Of a DNA stretch of 64,000 nucleotides, positions 20,955 to 34,238 are shown one piece after another (position 1 is the stretch's first letter; each line of letters starts with the position of its first letter). The stretch comes from Kofleriaceae bacterium (GTDB lineage Bacteria > Myxococcota_A > Polyangia > Haliangiales > Haliangiaceae): contig JAGPCO010000012.1 of the NCBI GenBank assembly GCA_018058095.1, forward strand, positions 28,790 to 92,789. Reading direction: 5' to 3'. A program made the position numbers and the translations under genes. The notes under the pieces were generated by a model. That model worked only from the letters and a program-made list of their open reading frames with translations, had not been told where the DNA came from and did not search any database.

Positions 20955-22899
20955 CGGTCTTGATCTCCTTGATCTGGGCCCCGAAGGTCTGCATCACCAG
21001 CTTGGTTGCGGGGTGCGCACGGGCCTCGGCTTCGCGCTGCTTGCGCTCCTCGCTGGCCCGTTCGCGGTCGATTTCTAGCACCGAGCGCGCCGGCGCGCTC
21101 GCCGTTTCGTGCGCGTCGAGCAGGCGCACCGCGACGGCGTAGACCTGGCCGAAGTGCTCGCGCAGGAAGCTGCGCATCTCGTCGACCGCGCTCTTCTCGC
21201 GCGCCATCTCGCCCAGGCTGTGGAACTCGGCCGCGAAGCCGAGCTCGAGCGCGTCGCCGGTCCAGGCCAGGACGCGGGCGTGCTGGTAGTAGCCGAGCAG
21301 CGACAGGCGGCGCTTGGCGTCGAGGGCCGACAGCACGCCGGCCCAGGCGTTCTGGATCTCGGCCGGGCTGCGCGGGTGGGCGGCGCGGATGGGGGCGGCG
21401 GCAGGGGCGGCGGGGGCAGTGACAGCAGCAGCAGCAGCAGCTACGGGGGCAGCTACAGCCACAGGTGCAGCTACAGCCACAGGTGCAGCAGCAGCTACAG
21501 GTGCAGCTACAGCCACAGGGGCAGCCACAGGGGCAGCTACGGCCACAGGGGCAGCTACCGCGGCGGCCGCGGCAGCGGGGGCGGCGACAGCGACGGGGGC
21601 AGGCTGGGCCGCGGCGACGGGGGCGGAGCCGGCGGCGACGACGGGTGATGGCGCGGCCGACGAGCCACGACCGGGGCCGGGGCCGGGGCCGGGGCGGCCA
21701 GGGCCGGGTCCGGGGCGCGCGCCGCCGCCACCGCCGCCGCCGCCGCCGGCGGTGAGCCGGCGCTCGAGCGCGCCCAGGCGATCGATGAGGTCACCCAGCG
21801 GCAGCATCGGCTCGAGCGCGGCGACGTCGATCAGCGCGAAGTCGAGCACCAGGCGCGGCTGCATCGTCTTGCCGAGGTCGTCGCAGCAGCGCAGCATGCG
21901 CTCGAACATCTGCGTGACCCGGGCCGGGGTGATGGCGCCAGCCTCGCGCCCGATCTCGGCCCGCTCCTCGTCGGCGGCGTCGATCAGCTCGGGCCGGTCG
22001 GGCGCGGCCTGGGCCACCGCCACGTCACGCAGGTAGCGCACCACCGCGCGCGCGATCTGGATCTCGTCGACGCCGCGCTCGGCCGCCTGGTCGACCGCGG
22101 CCAGCGCCGGGGCGGCGTCGCCGGCGGTGACGGCGTGGACGATGGTGCGGGTCAGGGCGCGGTCGGCCACACCCAGCACCTCGGCCACGTCGCTCTCCTT
22201 GATCGTGGCCTGGCCGACGAAGGAGATGAGCTGGTCACACAGCGACAGCGCGTCGCGCACCGAGCCACCCGACTCGCGCACCAGCAGGCTGATCGCGCCT
22301 GGCTCGATGCTCAGCTCCTCGGCCGCGAAGATGCGGGTCAGGTGCTGGGCCAGCCGGCTGGCCGGGACCAGCTTGACGTCGTAGCGCTGGCAGCGCGACA
22401 GGATGGTGTTGGGCAGCTTGTGCGGCTCGGTCGTGGCCAGCACGAAGGTGACGTGCGGCGGCGGCTCCTCCAGCGTCTTGAGCAAGGCGTTGAACGCCTC
22501 GGTCGTCAGCATGTGGACCTCGTCGATGACGTACACCTTCTTGCGCAGCACCGCCGGCTGGTAGCGGACCGACTCGGTCAGCTCGCGGATGGCGTCGATG
22601 CCGCGGTTGGACGCGCCGTCCATCTCGATGTAGTCGACCGAGTTGCCGGCGGCGATGCCGGCGCAGGCCGAGCACGTCCCGCACGGCTCGGCGGTCGGGC
22701 CGCGCTCGCAGTTGAGCGCCTTGCCGAGGATGCGGGCCAGGGTCGTCTTGCCGACGCCGCGCGGGCCGCAGAACAGGAACGCGTGGTGGACCCGCCCGGT
22801 CGCGAAGGCGTTGGCCAGGGTGCGCGTGACGTGGTCCTGGCCGACGAGCTCGGAGAACGTCGTCGGGCGATACTTGCGGGCGAGGACCAGGTACGACAC
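20947..22899 (-). CDS. dnaX: DNA polymerase III gamma/tau subunit
   Basis: 650 residues, starting at GTG (SYLVLARKYRPTTFSELVGQ). The clamp-loader AAA+ domain has the P-loop GPRGVGKTTLARILGKALNC, a four-Cys zinc module (CERG..PCGTCSAC), the DEVHML Walker B and sensor-1 LATTEPHKLP. A Pro/Ala/Val linker (about 385-510) built from short repeats joins a C-terminal tau-like domain (SALDAKRRLSLLGYYQHARV). No run of A or T suited to programmed frameshifting is visible, so whether a short gamma form is made is unclear. It precedes ybaB and recR. Confidence 0.96.
   Translation of the reverse strand: MSYLVLARKYRPTTFSELVGQDHVTRTLANAFATGRVHHAFLFCGPRGVGKTTLARILGKALNCERGPTAEPCGTCSACAGIAAGNSVDYIEMDGASNRGIDAIRELTESVRYQPAVLRKKVYVIDEVHMLTTEAFNALLKTLEEPPPHVTFVLATTEPHKLPNTILSRCQRYDVKLVPASRLAQHLTRIFAAEELSIEPGAISLLVRESGGSVRDALSLCDQLISFVGQATIKESDVAEVLGVADRALTRTIVHAVTAGDAAPALAAVDQAAERGVDEIQIARAVVRYLRDVAVAQAAPDRPELIDAADEERAEIGREAGAITPARVTQMFERMLRCCDDLGKTMQPRLVLDFALIDVAALEPMLPLGDLIDRLGALERRLTAGGGGGGGGGARPGPGPGRPGPGPGPGRGSSAAPSPVVAAGSAPVAAAQPAPVAVAAPAAAAAAVAAPVAVAAPVAAPVAVAAPVAAAAPVAVAAPVAVAAPVAAAAAAVTAPAAPAAAPIRAAHPRSPAEIQNAWAGVLSALDAKRRLSLLGYYQHARVLAWTGDALELGFAAEFHSLGEMAREKSAVDEMRSFLREHFGQVYAVAVRLLDAHETASAPARSVLEIDRERASEERKQREAEARAHPATKLVMQTFGAQIKEIKTDV
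21415..21610 (-). repeat. Tandem repeats encoding the DnaX linker
   Basis: Degenerate 18-21-bp units coding for VAVAAPVA-type peptide lie inside dnaX. The coding strand uses GCT, GTA and CCT codons here, unlike the GCC/GTG/CCG preferred elsewhere, so the tract stands out as locally AT-richer DNA. Confidence 0.7.
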
Positions 22900-22992
22900 G
22901 CGGCCTGGACCTTATCACCTGCCCACGGCGGTCGGGCGGCACCGGCCATCGCCTCGCCGCCCACGCGCAGCGCTCGCGCGGCGTGTGGCGCC

Positions 22993-23030
22993 GAAAAAAG
23001 TTCCGGGGGAGCGAACCTCGCTCCCCCGGA
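22993..23030 (-). terminator. Intrinsic terminator after the SRP RNA gene
   Basis: On the minus strand an 11-bp GC-rich stem (arm CCGGGGGAGCG, positions 23003-23029) is followed by AAC and a run of six T. This is the best textbook Rho-independent terminator in the window. It closes the tRNA/tadA/ffs segment before dnaX. Confidence 0.85.
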
Positions 23031-23036
23031 TGAAAA

Positions 23037-23120
<84 letters not shown>

Positions 23121-23167
23121 CATAATCGTGGGTGAGTTGCTGCAGGTGCCTTCGGGTCGACGGCAGG

Positions 23168-23258
<91 letters not shown>

Positions 23259-23320
23259 GTGACGTGCGAAACCAGCCAGACCTGCCAAGGAAGGGATCGG
23301 CTGGCATCAAGATCAGAAAC

Positions 23321-23406
23321 TGGGGGAGAGGGAGGGATTCGAACCCTCGAGGCTTGCGCCTAACTGATTTCGAATCAGTCACCTTCGACCACTCGGACAC
23401 CTCTCC
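23321..23406 (-). tRNA. tRNA-Ser(CGA)
   Basis: Acceptor GGAGAGG/CCTCTCC; anticodon stem ACTGA/TCAGT with loop TTCGAAA, anticodon CGA; long variable arm; CCA encoded. The discriminator reads C rather than the usual G of serine tRNAs. It reads UCG. Confidence 0.94.
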
Positions 23407-23425
23407 GAAAAACAAGGCCAGGGCC

Positions 23426-23944
23426 TCAGCCGGGATCGGAGCGGCCCGAACCGCCATCGCCACCTTCGCCTTTGCCGAAGGCCGGCCCGCGCCGGAGCTC
23501 GGCGAAAAACGCCCGCAACCCGGCCGCGGCCTGCTCGGCCAGCACGCCGGCTGTGACCTCGACGCGATGGTTGAGCCTGTCGTCGCTGACCAGCTGAAAC
23601 AACGATGCCACCGCCCCCGCCTTCGGGTTGGGACAGCCATAGACCAGCCGCCGAACCCGCGCATTGACGATCGCTCCCGCACACATCGGGCACGGCTCTT
23701 GGGTGACGTATAACGTCCCCTCGACGCGCCATTGCCCGAGCGCCTGGGCCGCCGCACGGAGCGCGACGACCTCGGCGTGGGCGGTCGGGTCGCGGTCCAC
23801 CTCACGGCGGTTGCGCCCGACTGCAAGCAAGTGATCCCCCACGACGATGGCAGCCCCGACTGGGACATCACCCGCGGCCGCCGCGGCCTGGGCTTCCCCG
23901 AGGGCCACGAGCATCCACGTCTCGTCGTGTGGGTGTTCACTCAT
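23426..23944 (-). CDS. tadA: tRNA(Arg) adenosine-34 deaminase TadA
   Basis: 172 residues. The cytidine/adenosine deaminase fold is shown by VPVGAAIVVG, the catalytic HAEV, and the zinc-binding PCPMCAGA. TadA converts A34 of tRNA-Arg(ACG) to inosine so that it reads CGU, CGC and CGA. The N terminus DETWMLVALGEAQ lines up with known TadA starts, which supports the ATG at 23944. That ATG is only three bases after the discriminator base of tRNA-Arg(ACG), leaving no room for a ribosome-binding site outside the tRNA. The C terminus is a Gly-rich tail. tRNA-Ser(CGA) follows 19 bases downstream. Confidence 0.96.
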   Translation of the reverse strand: MSEHPHDETWMLVALGEAQAAAAAGDVPVGAAIVVGDHLLAVGRNRREVDRDPTAHAEVVALRAAAQALGQWRVEGTLYVTQEPCPMCAGAIVNARVRRLVYGCPNPKAGAVASLFQLVSDDRLNHRVEVTAGVLAEQAAAGLRAFFAELRRGPAFGKGEGGDGGSGRSDPG

Positions 23945-23947
23945 TCG

Positions 23948-24020
<73 letters not shown>

Positions 24021-24083
24021 AAAACTACTGGTTCATCGTGGAGTAACCCTCCACCAGAAAACGAAACGACTCGAGCGCCAACT

Positions 24084-24177
<94 letters not shown>

Positions 24178-24244
24178 TGGCGGGGAGCTTCTCGCACGAC
24201 GAACGCGACACCTGCGCAGCAACTATTCGTTTGTCAGTGCCTTT

Positions 24245-24328
<84 letters not shown>

Positions 24329-24350
24329 GGAGCCCCAGAGGTAGGCGGGT

Positions 24351-24378
24351 ACTATATGGATCGCGGTTCCCTTGTAAA
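24351..24378 (-). promoter_or_regulatory. Sigma-70-type promoter for the tRNA array
   Basis: On the minus strand, TTTACA and TATAGT are separated by 16 bases, ending 22 bases before tRNA-Ser(UGA). This is the best -35/-10 pair in the window and lies in the only AT-richer part of the serS-tRNA gap, so the array need not depend on the serS promoter. Confidence 0.75.
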
Positions 24379-24395
24379 GGGGGTGCCGGGGCGAA

Positions 24396-25715
<1,320 letters not shown>

Positions 25716-25840
25716 CGGGTGCCTCGTTTGCCGACGACGAAGCGCCGGCCCGCGCACGCTACGGCGCCTCGGGCTCGCGTGCAAGCTGGGCCGGGCCCGG
25801 TCCGGGCGCGCCCCGGCGCGACTTTCGCGTCGTCGCAGAG

Positions 25841-25846
25841 TATGAT
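25841..25846 (+). promoter_or_regulatory. Putative -10 (TATGAT) for a leaderless transcript
   Basis: TATGAT is seven bases before the ATG at 25854 and overlaps an earlier in-frame ATG (25842). If it is the promoter, the later ATG is the true start. Confidence 0.45.
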
Positions 25847-25853
25847 TTTCGCG

Positions 25854-28800
25854 ATGATCGAGGTCGCCTGTTCGGCGTGCGGCAACCTGCTCCGGTTGGC
25901 CGAGGCCGACGTCCCAGTCGCTGGCAAGTCGGTGAGCTGCCCGAGCTGCAAGGCCCGGATCGTCATCCCAGCGTCGGAGGTGGCCGACCTGCCCGCGCCG
26001 GCGCGGCCGGGCCGGGGCCCCGATCTGACCGACCTGCCCGCGCCCAAGGCTCCGGCTGGGACCGGGAAGCCGGTGGCGCCGCCGACCCGGCCGTCGGCGC
26101 CGGCGCTGCCCGTCGGCGGCAAGGGGCCGCCGGCCATCGACCTGAGCGACCTGCCCGCGCCCAAGGGGCCATCGGCGGGGCCGGCCAACCTGCCCGCGCC
26201 CAAGGGGCCGCCGTCGATCGGCCTGACCGACCTGCCCGCGCCCAAGGGGCCGGCGGCGACGGCGACGCCGACGCTGGCGGGCCTGTCGGACCTGCCCGCG
26301 CCCAAGCGCGCGGCCACGCCCGGCGTGACCGATCTGCCGATGCCCAAGCGCCCGGCCACCCCCGCGAGCGCTGGCCCCGGTCCCGGCCCCGGTGCTGGCC
26401 CCGGCCCCGGTGCTGGCCCAGGTGGCAAGGGACCGCCCGGGCTGACCGACCTGCTGGCGCCCAAGGGGCCCAGCCCGGCGGCGATGCCGACGGTGGGCGC
26501 GGCGGGCCGCGGCCCCGATCTGCCGATGCCGAAGCGGCAGTCCGTGCCGGCCGTGCCGCCGGCCACGCCCGGCGCCGACGGCAAGCGCGCCGCCACCGTG
26601 CTCGGCACGCCGATCGGGCCGGCGCCAGGGCCGGCGCCCGGTCCAGGCCGACCGCCGGCGACCGCGGCCGAGGTGCTGGCGACCGCCACCGCGGCGCGGC
26701 GACCGTCGCCGCTGGCCGGCGCCGAGCCGGCGCCGTCCAAGCCGGTCGCGAGCGGGCTCGAGGCGGCGCGCGACGACCTGCTGGCGCCCAAGGGCTTCTT
26801 CGATGACCTGCCGGTGCCGGTCGGGCCGAGCGCACGTGGCGCGACCGACCTGCCCGCCCCCAAGGGCTTCTTCGACGACCTGCCGCGCCCGGCCGCGGCC
26901 GCGTCGCAAAACCTGGCCGACCTGCCGGCGCCCAAGGGCTTCTTCGACGATCTGCCGATGCCGAGCGATGGTGCGTCGGGGTCCGAGGTCGTCGGCGCCA
27001 CGCCGCCGCCGCCGCTCGACCTCGACGACCTCGATCTCGGCCTGCCGTCGGCGGGTCCGCCGGTGACCCGCGCCAAGGGCCCGTCCACCGCACCGACCCA
27101 GCTGGCCGGCCGCGCCGCCGGACCGGCGCCGATGCTCGACCTCGGCGACGCCAGCGCGCCGCTCGACCTCACGCTGGGCGATGGCCCGGCCGCACCGGGC
27201 CGCAGCGACGACGGCGGCGGCTACGACGAGCTCGACCTGCCGACGGCCACACCGGTGGTGGGCGCGGCGGTGGCCGGCAAGGCCTCGGGCGTCGCCTTCA
27301 AGCCATCGGCCCCCGGCACTCGACCGCGGGCGAGCGACCCGCCGCCGATCTCCAGCAGCGACGGTGCGCTCGAGCTCGAAGGCGCGCCGCAGGCGCGTGC
27401 AGCCGAGCGCAAGCCGGCCGCCCGGTCCGCCCCGGCCAGCGAGGCCGCGGCCGCCTCGCCGGCCCGACGCCGACGGCGCCTCACCCTGCTGCTCGCCGCC
27501 GGCCTCGGCGTCGCGGCGGTGGGTGGCGGCGGCTTCTTCGCCTACTCGCGCTGGCAGGCCGGCGTGCAGCGCAAGGAGAATCTCGCGCGCAAGCTGCTCG
27601 AGGCGCGCGCGGCCCTGAGCGCCGACGATCCGGGCCACTGGAAGCGGGCCATCAGCGCCGGCACGGCGGCGATCGAGCTGGGCGGCCCCACCGCCGAGGC
27701 GGTCGGCATCACCGCGCAGGCCATGCTGGCCGCGGCCTTCGACGACGGCGACAGCGCGGCGCAGCGGCAGGCGGCGGCCAAGGCGCTGCTGGCCCGGCCG
27801 CGCGCGGCCAGCCACGTCGAGCTGACCAAGGCGCAGGCGCTGATGGCGCTGGCCGACGGTCAGGCCGGGCGCGCGGTCGAGCGCCTCGCGCCGCTGGCCA
27901 AGGCGGCGCCCGGCGACGCCAACGTCAACTTGTACCTCGGCTGGGCCGCGCTCGCCGCCGGCGACGCCCCCACCGCAATCGCCGCGTTCTCGGCCTCGGC
28001 CGCGGCCCTGCCCAAGCGCGACCTGCCGGCCCTGTTCGGCCGGGCCCAGGCCCGGGTCGTCATCGGCGACTTCGCCGGCGCCAGCACCGACCTGGGCCTG
28101 GTGCTCGAGCGCAACCGCGACCACGTCGGCGCTCAGGTCGAGCTGGCGGTGGCCACGCCGACGCCCGACTACGCCCGGCGTGAGAGCGACATGCTGGCGC
28201 TGCTGGCGCGCAAGGACCTCGACCGGGCCGACCCGCGCCAGGTCGCGCGGGCCTGGCGGCTGGCCGCCGACGACGCCCGCCGAGCCGGCCGGTTCGACGC
28301 CGCGCGCGACCGCTACCGCAAGGCGCAGGCGCTGGCCCCGCTCGATCTCGCCGCCATCACCGGCCAGGCCGAGCTCGAGATGCAGGAGGGCAAGCTCGAG
28401 CCGGCGGCCGAGCTGGTCGAGCGCGCGCTCAAGATCTCGGCCACCGACGTCGACGCCAACCTGGCGGCGCTCGAGCTCGAGCTGCGCACCAGCAAGCTGG
28501 CCGAGGCCGAGACCCGCATCGGCGAGCTGCGCGGCCGGGTCCCGCCGCTGTCCCAGCCGCAGCAGAAGGCGCGGCTGGCCTTCCTGCGCGGCCGCTGGCT
28601 CGAGGCGCAGGCCGGGCGCGAGGAGGAGGCGATCGCCGCCTACGCCGACGCTCACCCGGCCGGCAGCTTCGACCTCCCGGCCGGCCTGGCCGCCGCCACC
28701 CTGCTCGGCAAGATGGCCGACAAGGCGACGCCGGCCGACGCCGCCGCCCTGCGCAAGCGCGCCGACGAGGTGCTGGCCCCGGCGGCCGAGCAGGCGCGCA

Positions 28801-29944
28801 AGGACGCCGGCCTGGCGCTGACGCTCGGCATCGGCTACCTGCGCGCCGGCAACCCGCCCCGCGCCGAGGAGTGGCTGCGCGACGCGCTGGCGGCGCGGCC
28901 CGCCGACGTCGAGGCGCACTTCCAGCTCGGCCAGGCGCTGCTCGGTCAGCAGCGCATGACCGAGGGCCTGGCCAGCCTGGCCCGGGCCTTCGAGCTCGAC
29001 GCCACCCGCATCGACATCGGCCTCGAGCTGGCCCGCAGCTACGAGGCGGCCGGGCGCGCCGCCGACGCCGGCGCGATGTACGACAAGCTGCTGGTCGCGC
29101 CCGAGGTCAGCATCGACCTGCGCGGACGGGCCGGGCGCTTCTTCGCGCGCGGCGGCCAGCTCGACAAGGCGAGCGCGCAGGCCGAGAAGATCCTCGAGGC
29201 CGATCCGCAGCACTCGGCCGGCCTGTACCTGCAGGGCATCGTCCTGCTCGACCAGCTCAAGAAGGTGGACGAGGCGCGCCGCTCGCTCAAGGCGGCGACC
29301 ACCGCCGACCCCGACCCGGAGTACTGGGTCGCGCTCGGCCGCGCGTGTGAGCTGCTGGCGGCCCAGAGCGGTGACACCCGCTTCAAGGACGAGGCGCTGC
29401 GCGCGTACGACGACGCGCTGGCCGCGCTCGGCCCGACGCCGGCGCTGGCGGCGCCGGTGGCGTTCGCGGCCCAGCTCGGCAGCGGGCGCCTGCAGCTCGA
29501 CGCCCGCCAGTACGACAAGGCGGTGGCCGCGCTCGAGGCCGCCGACAAGCTGCGCGGGGGCGACGCCGACGCGCTGTACCTGCTCGGGCTGGCTCACTAC
29601 GAGCTGGGGCACGCCCGGGAGTCCATCGCCTACCTGGTCCGGGCCATGGCGGCGCGGCCGCGCGCCGACGGCTACTACCGGCTGGCCCTGATGTACTACG
29701 CGGCCAACCAGGCCGGGCCGGCGGCGTCGGCCTACACCCAGGCGACCAAGCTCGGCCTCGCCGACGAGGCGGCCGGGGCCAAGGTGCCGTGGCTGACCGA
29801 GGCGCTGTACAACCTCGGCAACCTCGAGTCGTCGCGCAACAACGACGGCGGCGCGTGCCGGGCCTGGAACCAGTACCTGGCGCGCAACCCGACCAACCAG
29901 GCGCTGATCAACGAGGTCAAGCGGCTGATGCTCGGCCTGCGCGG

Positions 29945-29951
<7 letters not shown>
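25854..29951 (+). CDS. Zinc-ribbon, DLPAPK-repeat, single-pass TPR protein
   Basis: 1365 residues. The N terminus ([10 protein letters not shown] and [13 protein letters not shown]) is an MJ0042-type zinc ribbon. Residues 40-370 contain about a dozen copies of DLPAPKG or close variants, three of them extended to [13 protein letters not shown]. One membrane helix near 540-560 ([20 protein letters not shown]) follows a basic RRRRR stretch. The C-terminal 800 residues are TPR helices. The layout predicts cytoplasmic ribbon and repeats and a periplasmic TPR array. Zinc-ribbon proteins such as AgmX/GltJ work in myxobacterial motility, but that link is only suggestive. ATG 25842 is an alternative start. 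Confidence 0.85.
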
Positions 29952-30610
<659 letters not shown>

Positions 30611-30624
30611 CGCCGAGCCCGGTG

Positions 30625-30630
30625 TACGCT
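30625..30630 (+). promoter_or_regulatory. Putative -10 (TACGCT) upstream of the acyl-CoA synthetase
   Basis: TACGCT is seven bases before the ATG at 30638, with GCGGTCG between and no Shine-Dalgarno. Confidence 0.35.
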
Positions 30631-30637
30631 GCGGTCG

Positions 30638-32308
30638 ATGTTGCAACGGCTACGCAAGGCGACCAGAGGTGCGGCGCTGGCGGCCCGGGTGATGCGCACG
30701 TCGGGGCTGCTCGGCGCGCTGCGGCCGACGACGTGGCCGGGCTTCGCCCGCCAGGCCCGGCGGGTCCCGGTCGGGCCGGGCCTGGCCGTGATGTTCCACG
30801 CCCACAACACCCCGGCCAAGGAGTGCCTGGTCGAGCTGCGCGCCGACGGCAGCCGGCGCAGCCTGAGCTGGGGCGAGTTCGAGGCGTCGATCAACCAGCT
30901 GGCGCACGCGCTCCTGGCCCGCGGCCTGGCCCCGGGCGCCGGGGTGGCGATCATGCTTCCCAACGGCATCGACTACCTGATCGTCCAGCAGGCGCTGGTC
31001 CGGGTCGGCGGAGTCGCGGTGCAGATCGGGTACCGGCTCAAGGCCGGCGAGATCACCTACATCCTCGGCAACGCCGAGCCGGCGGTGACCGTGGTCGACG
31101 CCGCCTACGCGGCGGTGATGGACGAGGCCCGGGCCCAGGCCGGCACCACCACGCCGGTCATCGTCACCAGCACCGGCACCGGCGCGGCCGGCGTGGACGC
31201 CGCGCACACGCGCTGGGACGAGGCGCTGGCCGGGCAGCCGACGACGGCGCCGGCGCAGCGCGGCCCCGACCAGGGCGGCGTCATCGTCTACACCTCGGGC
31301 ACCACCGGCAAGCCGAAGGGCGCCAAGCGGTCGTGGCGACAGACCGGGTACGACTCGATCGGCGACATGTTCGCGCAGTGCGGCTTCCGCACCGACGACC
31401 GCCACCTCGTGGTGTGCCCGCTCTACCACAGCGCCGCGCCGGCCTTCGTGGCGATGATGATGGCGCTCGGCGCCACCTGCGTCCTGCTCGAGCACTTCGA
31501 GCCGGAGGCCGTGCTGGCGACGATCGCGCGCGAACGCATCACCTGCTCGATGATGGTGCCGACCATGCTCGGCCGCCTGGCCGCGGTCCCGCCCGAGGTG
31601 CGGCGCCGCCACGACACGTCGTCGCTGCGCTGGGTCATGAGCGGCGCCGCGCCGCTGCCGACGGAGACGGCGCGGCGCTTCCAGGACCAGTTCGGTCCGA
31701 TCCTGTGGAACTTCTACGGCGCGACCGAGACCGGCCTGGTCACGATGGCCGGCCCGGCCGACCACGTCGCCCGCCCAGGCACCATCGGCCGCCCCATGCG
31801 CGGCAACGAGATCGTGCTGCTCGACGAGGCCGGCCGGCCGGTCGCCGACGGCGAGATCGGCGAGCTGTACGCCCGCAACAGCACGATGATCAGCGGCTAC
31901 CACCGCAACCACGAGGCGACGTCGTCGTCGATGAAGGACGGCTTCTTCTCGGTCGGTGATCTGGGCCGGCGCGACGCCGACGGCTACTACTACCTGGAGT
32001 CGCGCAAGCACGACATGGTGATCTCGGGCGGGGTCAACATCTACCCGCGCGAGATCGAGGACCACCTCATGACCCACCCGGCGGTGCTCGACGTCGCGGT
32101 GGTCGGGGTGCCCGACCCCGACTGGGGCGAGTCGCTGCGGGCGTACGTGGTGGTGCGGCCGGGGCAGGCGCTGGCCGAGGCCGAGGTGGTCGACTTCTGC
32201 CGGGCCCACCTGGCTGACTACAAGCGGCCGCGCTCGGTCCACTTCCTGCCCGAGCTGCCGCGCAACCCGACCGGCAAGATCCTCAAGCGCGAGCTGCGCG
32301 CGCTGTGA
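30638..32308 (+). CDS. Acyl-CoA synthetase (AMP-forming)
   Basis: 556 residues of the ANL adenylating superfamily. Motifs in order: the AMP-binding P-loop [11 protein letters not shown] near 218, FYGATETG near 360, the hinge region [32 protein letters not shown], and the C-terminal catalytic Lys in [12 protein letters not shown]. Such enzymes activate a carboxylic acid to an acyl-AMP and then to the CoA thioester. The chain length preferred cannot be read from sequence. Its TGA overlaps the GTG start of selB by four bases. Confidence 0.9.
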   Translation: MLQRLRKATRGAALAARVMRTSGLLGALRPTTWPGFARQARRVPVGPGLAVMFHAHNTPAKECLVELRADGSRRSLSWGEFEASINQLAHALLARGLAPGAGVAIMLPNGIDYLIVQQALVRVGGVAVQIGYRLKAGEITYILGNAEPAVTVVDAAYAAVMDEARAQAGTTTPVIVTSTGTGAAGVDAAHTRWDEALAGQPTTAPAQRGPDQGGVIVYTSGTTGKPKGAKRSWRQTGYDSIGDMFAQCGFRTDDRHLVVCPLYHSAAPAFVAMMMALGATCVLLEHFEPEAVLATIARERITCSMMVPTMLGRLAAVPPEVRRRHDTSSLRWVMSGAAPLPTETARRFQDQFGPILWNFYGATETGLVTMAGPADHVARPGTIGRPMRGNEIVLLDEAGRPVADGEIGELYARNSTMISGYHRNHEATSSSMKDGFFSVGDLGRRDADGYYYLESRKHDMVISGGVNIYPREIEDHLMTHPAVLDVAVVGVPDPDWGESLRAYVVVRPGQALAEAEVVDFCRAHLADYKRPRSVHFLPELPRNPTGKILKRELRAL

Positions 32309-34218
32309 GCCACCCGCTCGTCCTCGGCACCGCCGGCCACATCGACCACGGCAAGACCTCGCTGGTGTACGCGCTGACCGGCATCGACACCGATCGCCTG
32401 CCGGTCGAGAAGCAGCGCGGCATCACCACCGAGCTGGGCTTTGCCCACCTCGAGCTGGCCGGGCAGCGGGTGGCGATGGTCGACGTGCCCGGCCACGAGC
32501 GCTTCGTCAAGGCCATGGTCGCCGGCGCCGGCGGCGTCGACGTGGTGTGTATGGTCATCGCCGCCGACGAGGGCGTGATGCCGCAGACGCGCGAGCACCT
32601 CGACATCTGCGACCTGCTCGGGGTGAGGCGCGGCGTGGTCGCGCTGACCAAGGCCGACCTGGTCGACGACGAGTGGCTGGCCATGGTCAGCGCCGAGCTG
32701 CGCACCACCCTGGCCGGCGGCTTCCTGGCCGACGCGCCGATCGTGCCGGTGTCGGCCCGGACCGGGGCCGGGCTCGACGCCCTGCGCGCGGCCCTGGCCG
32801 ACATCGTTCGCACCCTGCCGCCGCGCGACGCCACCGGCGTGTTCCGCCTGCCGATCGACCGGGTCTTCACGGTGCGCGGCTTCGGCACGGTCGTGACCGG
32901 CACGATCAGCAGCGGCCAGATCGCCGTCGGCGACGAGATCGTGGTGCTGCCCGACGGCCGGGCCGGTCGCGTGCGTGGGCTCGAGGTTCACGGCCAGGCC
33001 GCCGAGCGGGCCCCGGCCGGGACCCGGGCCGCGCTCAACCTGGGTGGGCTCGACGCCGACGAGGTCGCCCGTGGTGACGTCGTGACCCGGCCGGGCCAGC
33101 TGGTGCCGTCGCACATCCTCGACGTGCGCTTCCGCTACCTGCGCGCGGCCCGCACCGCCCTGCCCCGCCGCAGCAAGGTGCTGCTGCACCACGGCACGAC
33201 CCAGGTCGAGGCCCGCCTGGTCCTGGCCGATCGCGACCAGCTCGAGCCGGGCCAGACCGCGGTGGCGCAGCTGCGCATCGACGCCACCACGCCGCTGGCG
33301 GCGCTGCCGGGCGACCGCTTCATCGCCCGCGGCTTCGCGCCCCTGGCCGACTACGGCACCACGCTGGGCGGCGGCGACATCGTGCGGGTGCTGGCGGCCA
33401 AGGCCCGGCACGGCGACCACGCCGCCGGCGTGGCCCGGCTGGCCGACGCCAGCGCGCGCGACCGCCTGGTCGACGACGTACGGATGGCCGCCGGCGCCGG
33501 TCGGACCCTGGCCGACGCGGTGGTGCGGACCGGCCAGGGCGCCGACGCGCTGCGGGCGACGCTGGCCGCGCTGGCGCGCAGCGGCGAGCTGCTGGTGGTC
33601 GGCGACGGCGACGGCGCCGTCTACCTGCACGCGGCGACCGTGGCCTCGCTCGAGCAGCAGATCGGCGCCCAGCTCGCCGCCGCCGCCGCCGCCGGCCGGT
33701 CGTCGGCGCCACGCGAGGAGGTCCGGGCTCGCCTGCCGGCGGCGCTGCCGGCGCGCGCGTTCGACCTCATCGTCGAGGGCATGGCCACGCGCGGCCTGGT
33801 CGTGGCACAGGCCGACACGCTCGAGCGCCCACCGCCAGCGGCCGCACCCGCGCCGGCGATCGACCCGCTCGAGCAGAAGGTGCGCGCCGCCTACGTCCGC
33901 TGGGGTGTGACCGCGCCGCGCCCGCTCGACGTGCCGACCGAGCTGGCCGCGCCGGCGCCGGCGGTCAAGGCCACGCTCGACCGCCTGCTGGCCGGCAAGG
34001 TGCTGATCAAGATCAAGCCCGACTACTTCCTCGACGCCGCGGTGGTGGCCGACCTGCGGGCGCGCCTGCTGGCGCACCTGGCCACGCACGGCCAGATCAC
34101 GCCCGGCGAGTGGAAGGACCTGACCGGCGCCACCCGCAAGCACTCCATCCCGCTGGCCGAGTACTTCGACGGTGAGAAGGTCACGCTGCGGGTCGGCGAC
34201 ATCCGCCGCAAGCGCTAG
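32305..34218 (+). CDS. selB: Selenocysteine-specific elongation factor SelB
   Basis: 637 residues from GTG. The GTPase motifs are [12 protein letters not shown], the switch II DVPGHE, LTKAD and VSART. Domain II has [13 protein letters not shown], which separates SelB from EF-Tu. The C-terminal 270 residues are winged-helix units (the last ends [20 protein letters not shown]) that bind the SECIS hairpin in selenoprotein mRNAs. SelB delivers Sec-tRNA to in-frame UGA. No selA, selD, tRNA-Sec or selenoprotein gene is in the window. Overlap with the acyl-CoA synthetase implies co-translation. Confidence 0.95.
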   Translation: MSHPLVLGTAGHIDHGKTSLVYALTGIDTDRLPVEKQRGITTELGFAHLELAGQRVAMVDVPGHERFVKAMVAGAGGVDVVCMVIAADEGVMPQTREHLDICDLLGVRRGVVALTKADLVDDEWLAMVSAELRTTLAGGFLADAPIVPVSARTGAGLDALRAALADIVRTLPPRDATGVFRLPIDRVFTVRGFGTVVTGTISSGQIAVGDEIVVLPDGRAGRVRGLEVHGQAAERAPAGTRAALNLGGLDADEVARGDVVTRPGQLVPSHILDVRFRYLRAARTALPRRSKVLLHHGTTQVEARLVLADRDQLEPGQTAVAQLRIDATTPLAALPGDRFIARGFAPLADYGTTLGGGDIVRVLAAKARHGDHAAGVARLADASARDRLVDDVRMAAGAGRTLADAVVRTGQGADALRATLAALARSGELLVVGDGDGAVYLHAATVASLEQQIGAQLAAAAAAGRSSAPREEVRARLPAALPARAFDLIVEGMATRGLVVAQADTLERPPPAAAPAPAIDPLEQKVRAAYVRWGVTAPRPLDVPTELAAPAPAVKATLDRLLAGKVLIKIKPDYFLDAAVVADLRARLLAHLATHGQITPGEWKDLTGATRKHSIPLAEYFDGEKVTLRVGDIRRKR

Positions 34219-34238
34219 CGCTCCGACCGCGGCTTTCT

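Noticed and set aside
21415..21610. Short repeated units resembling a CRISPR array
   Set aside because: Units are 18-21 bp, contiguous, without spacers, and in frame with the DnaX linker.
22900..22992. Programmed frameshift or attenuator before dnaX
   Set aside because: Only the upstream ffs terminator is convincing; no slippery run or second hairpin is seen.
32305..34218. A selenoprotein gene near selB
   Set aside because: No gene in the window shows protein-like sequence continuing past an in-frame TGA with a following hairpin.
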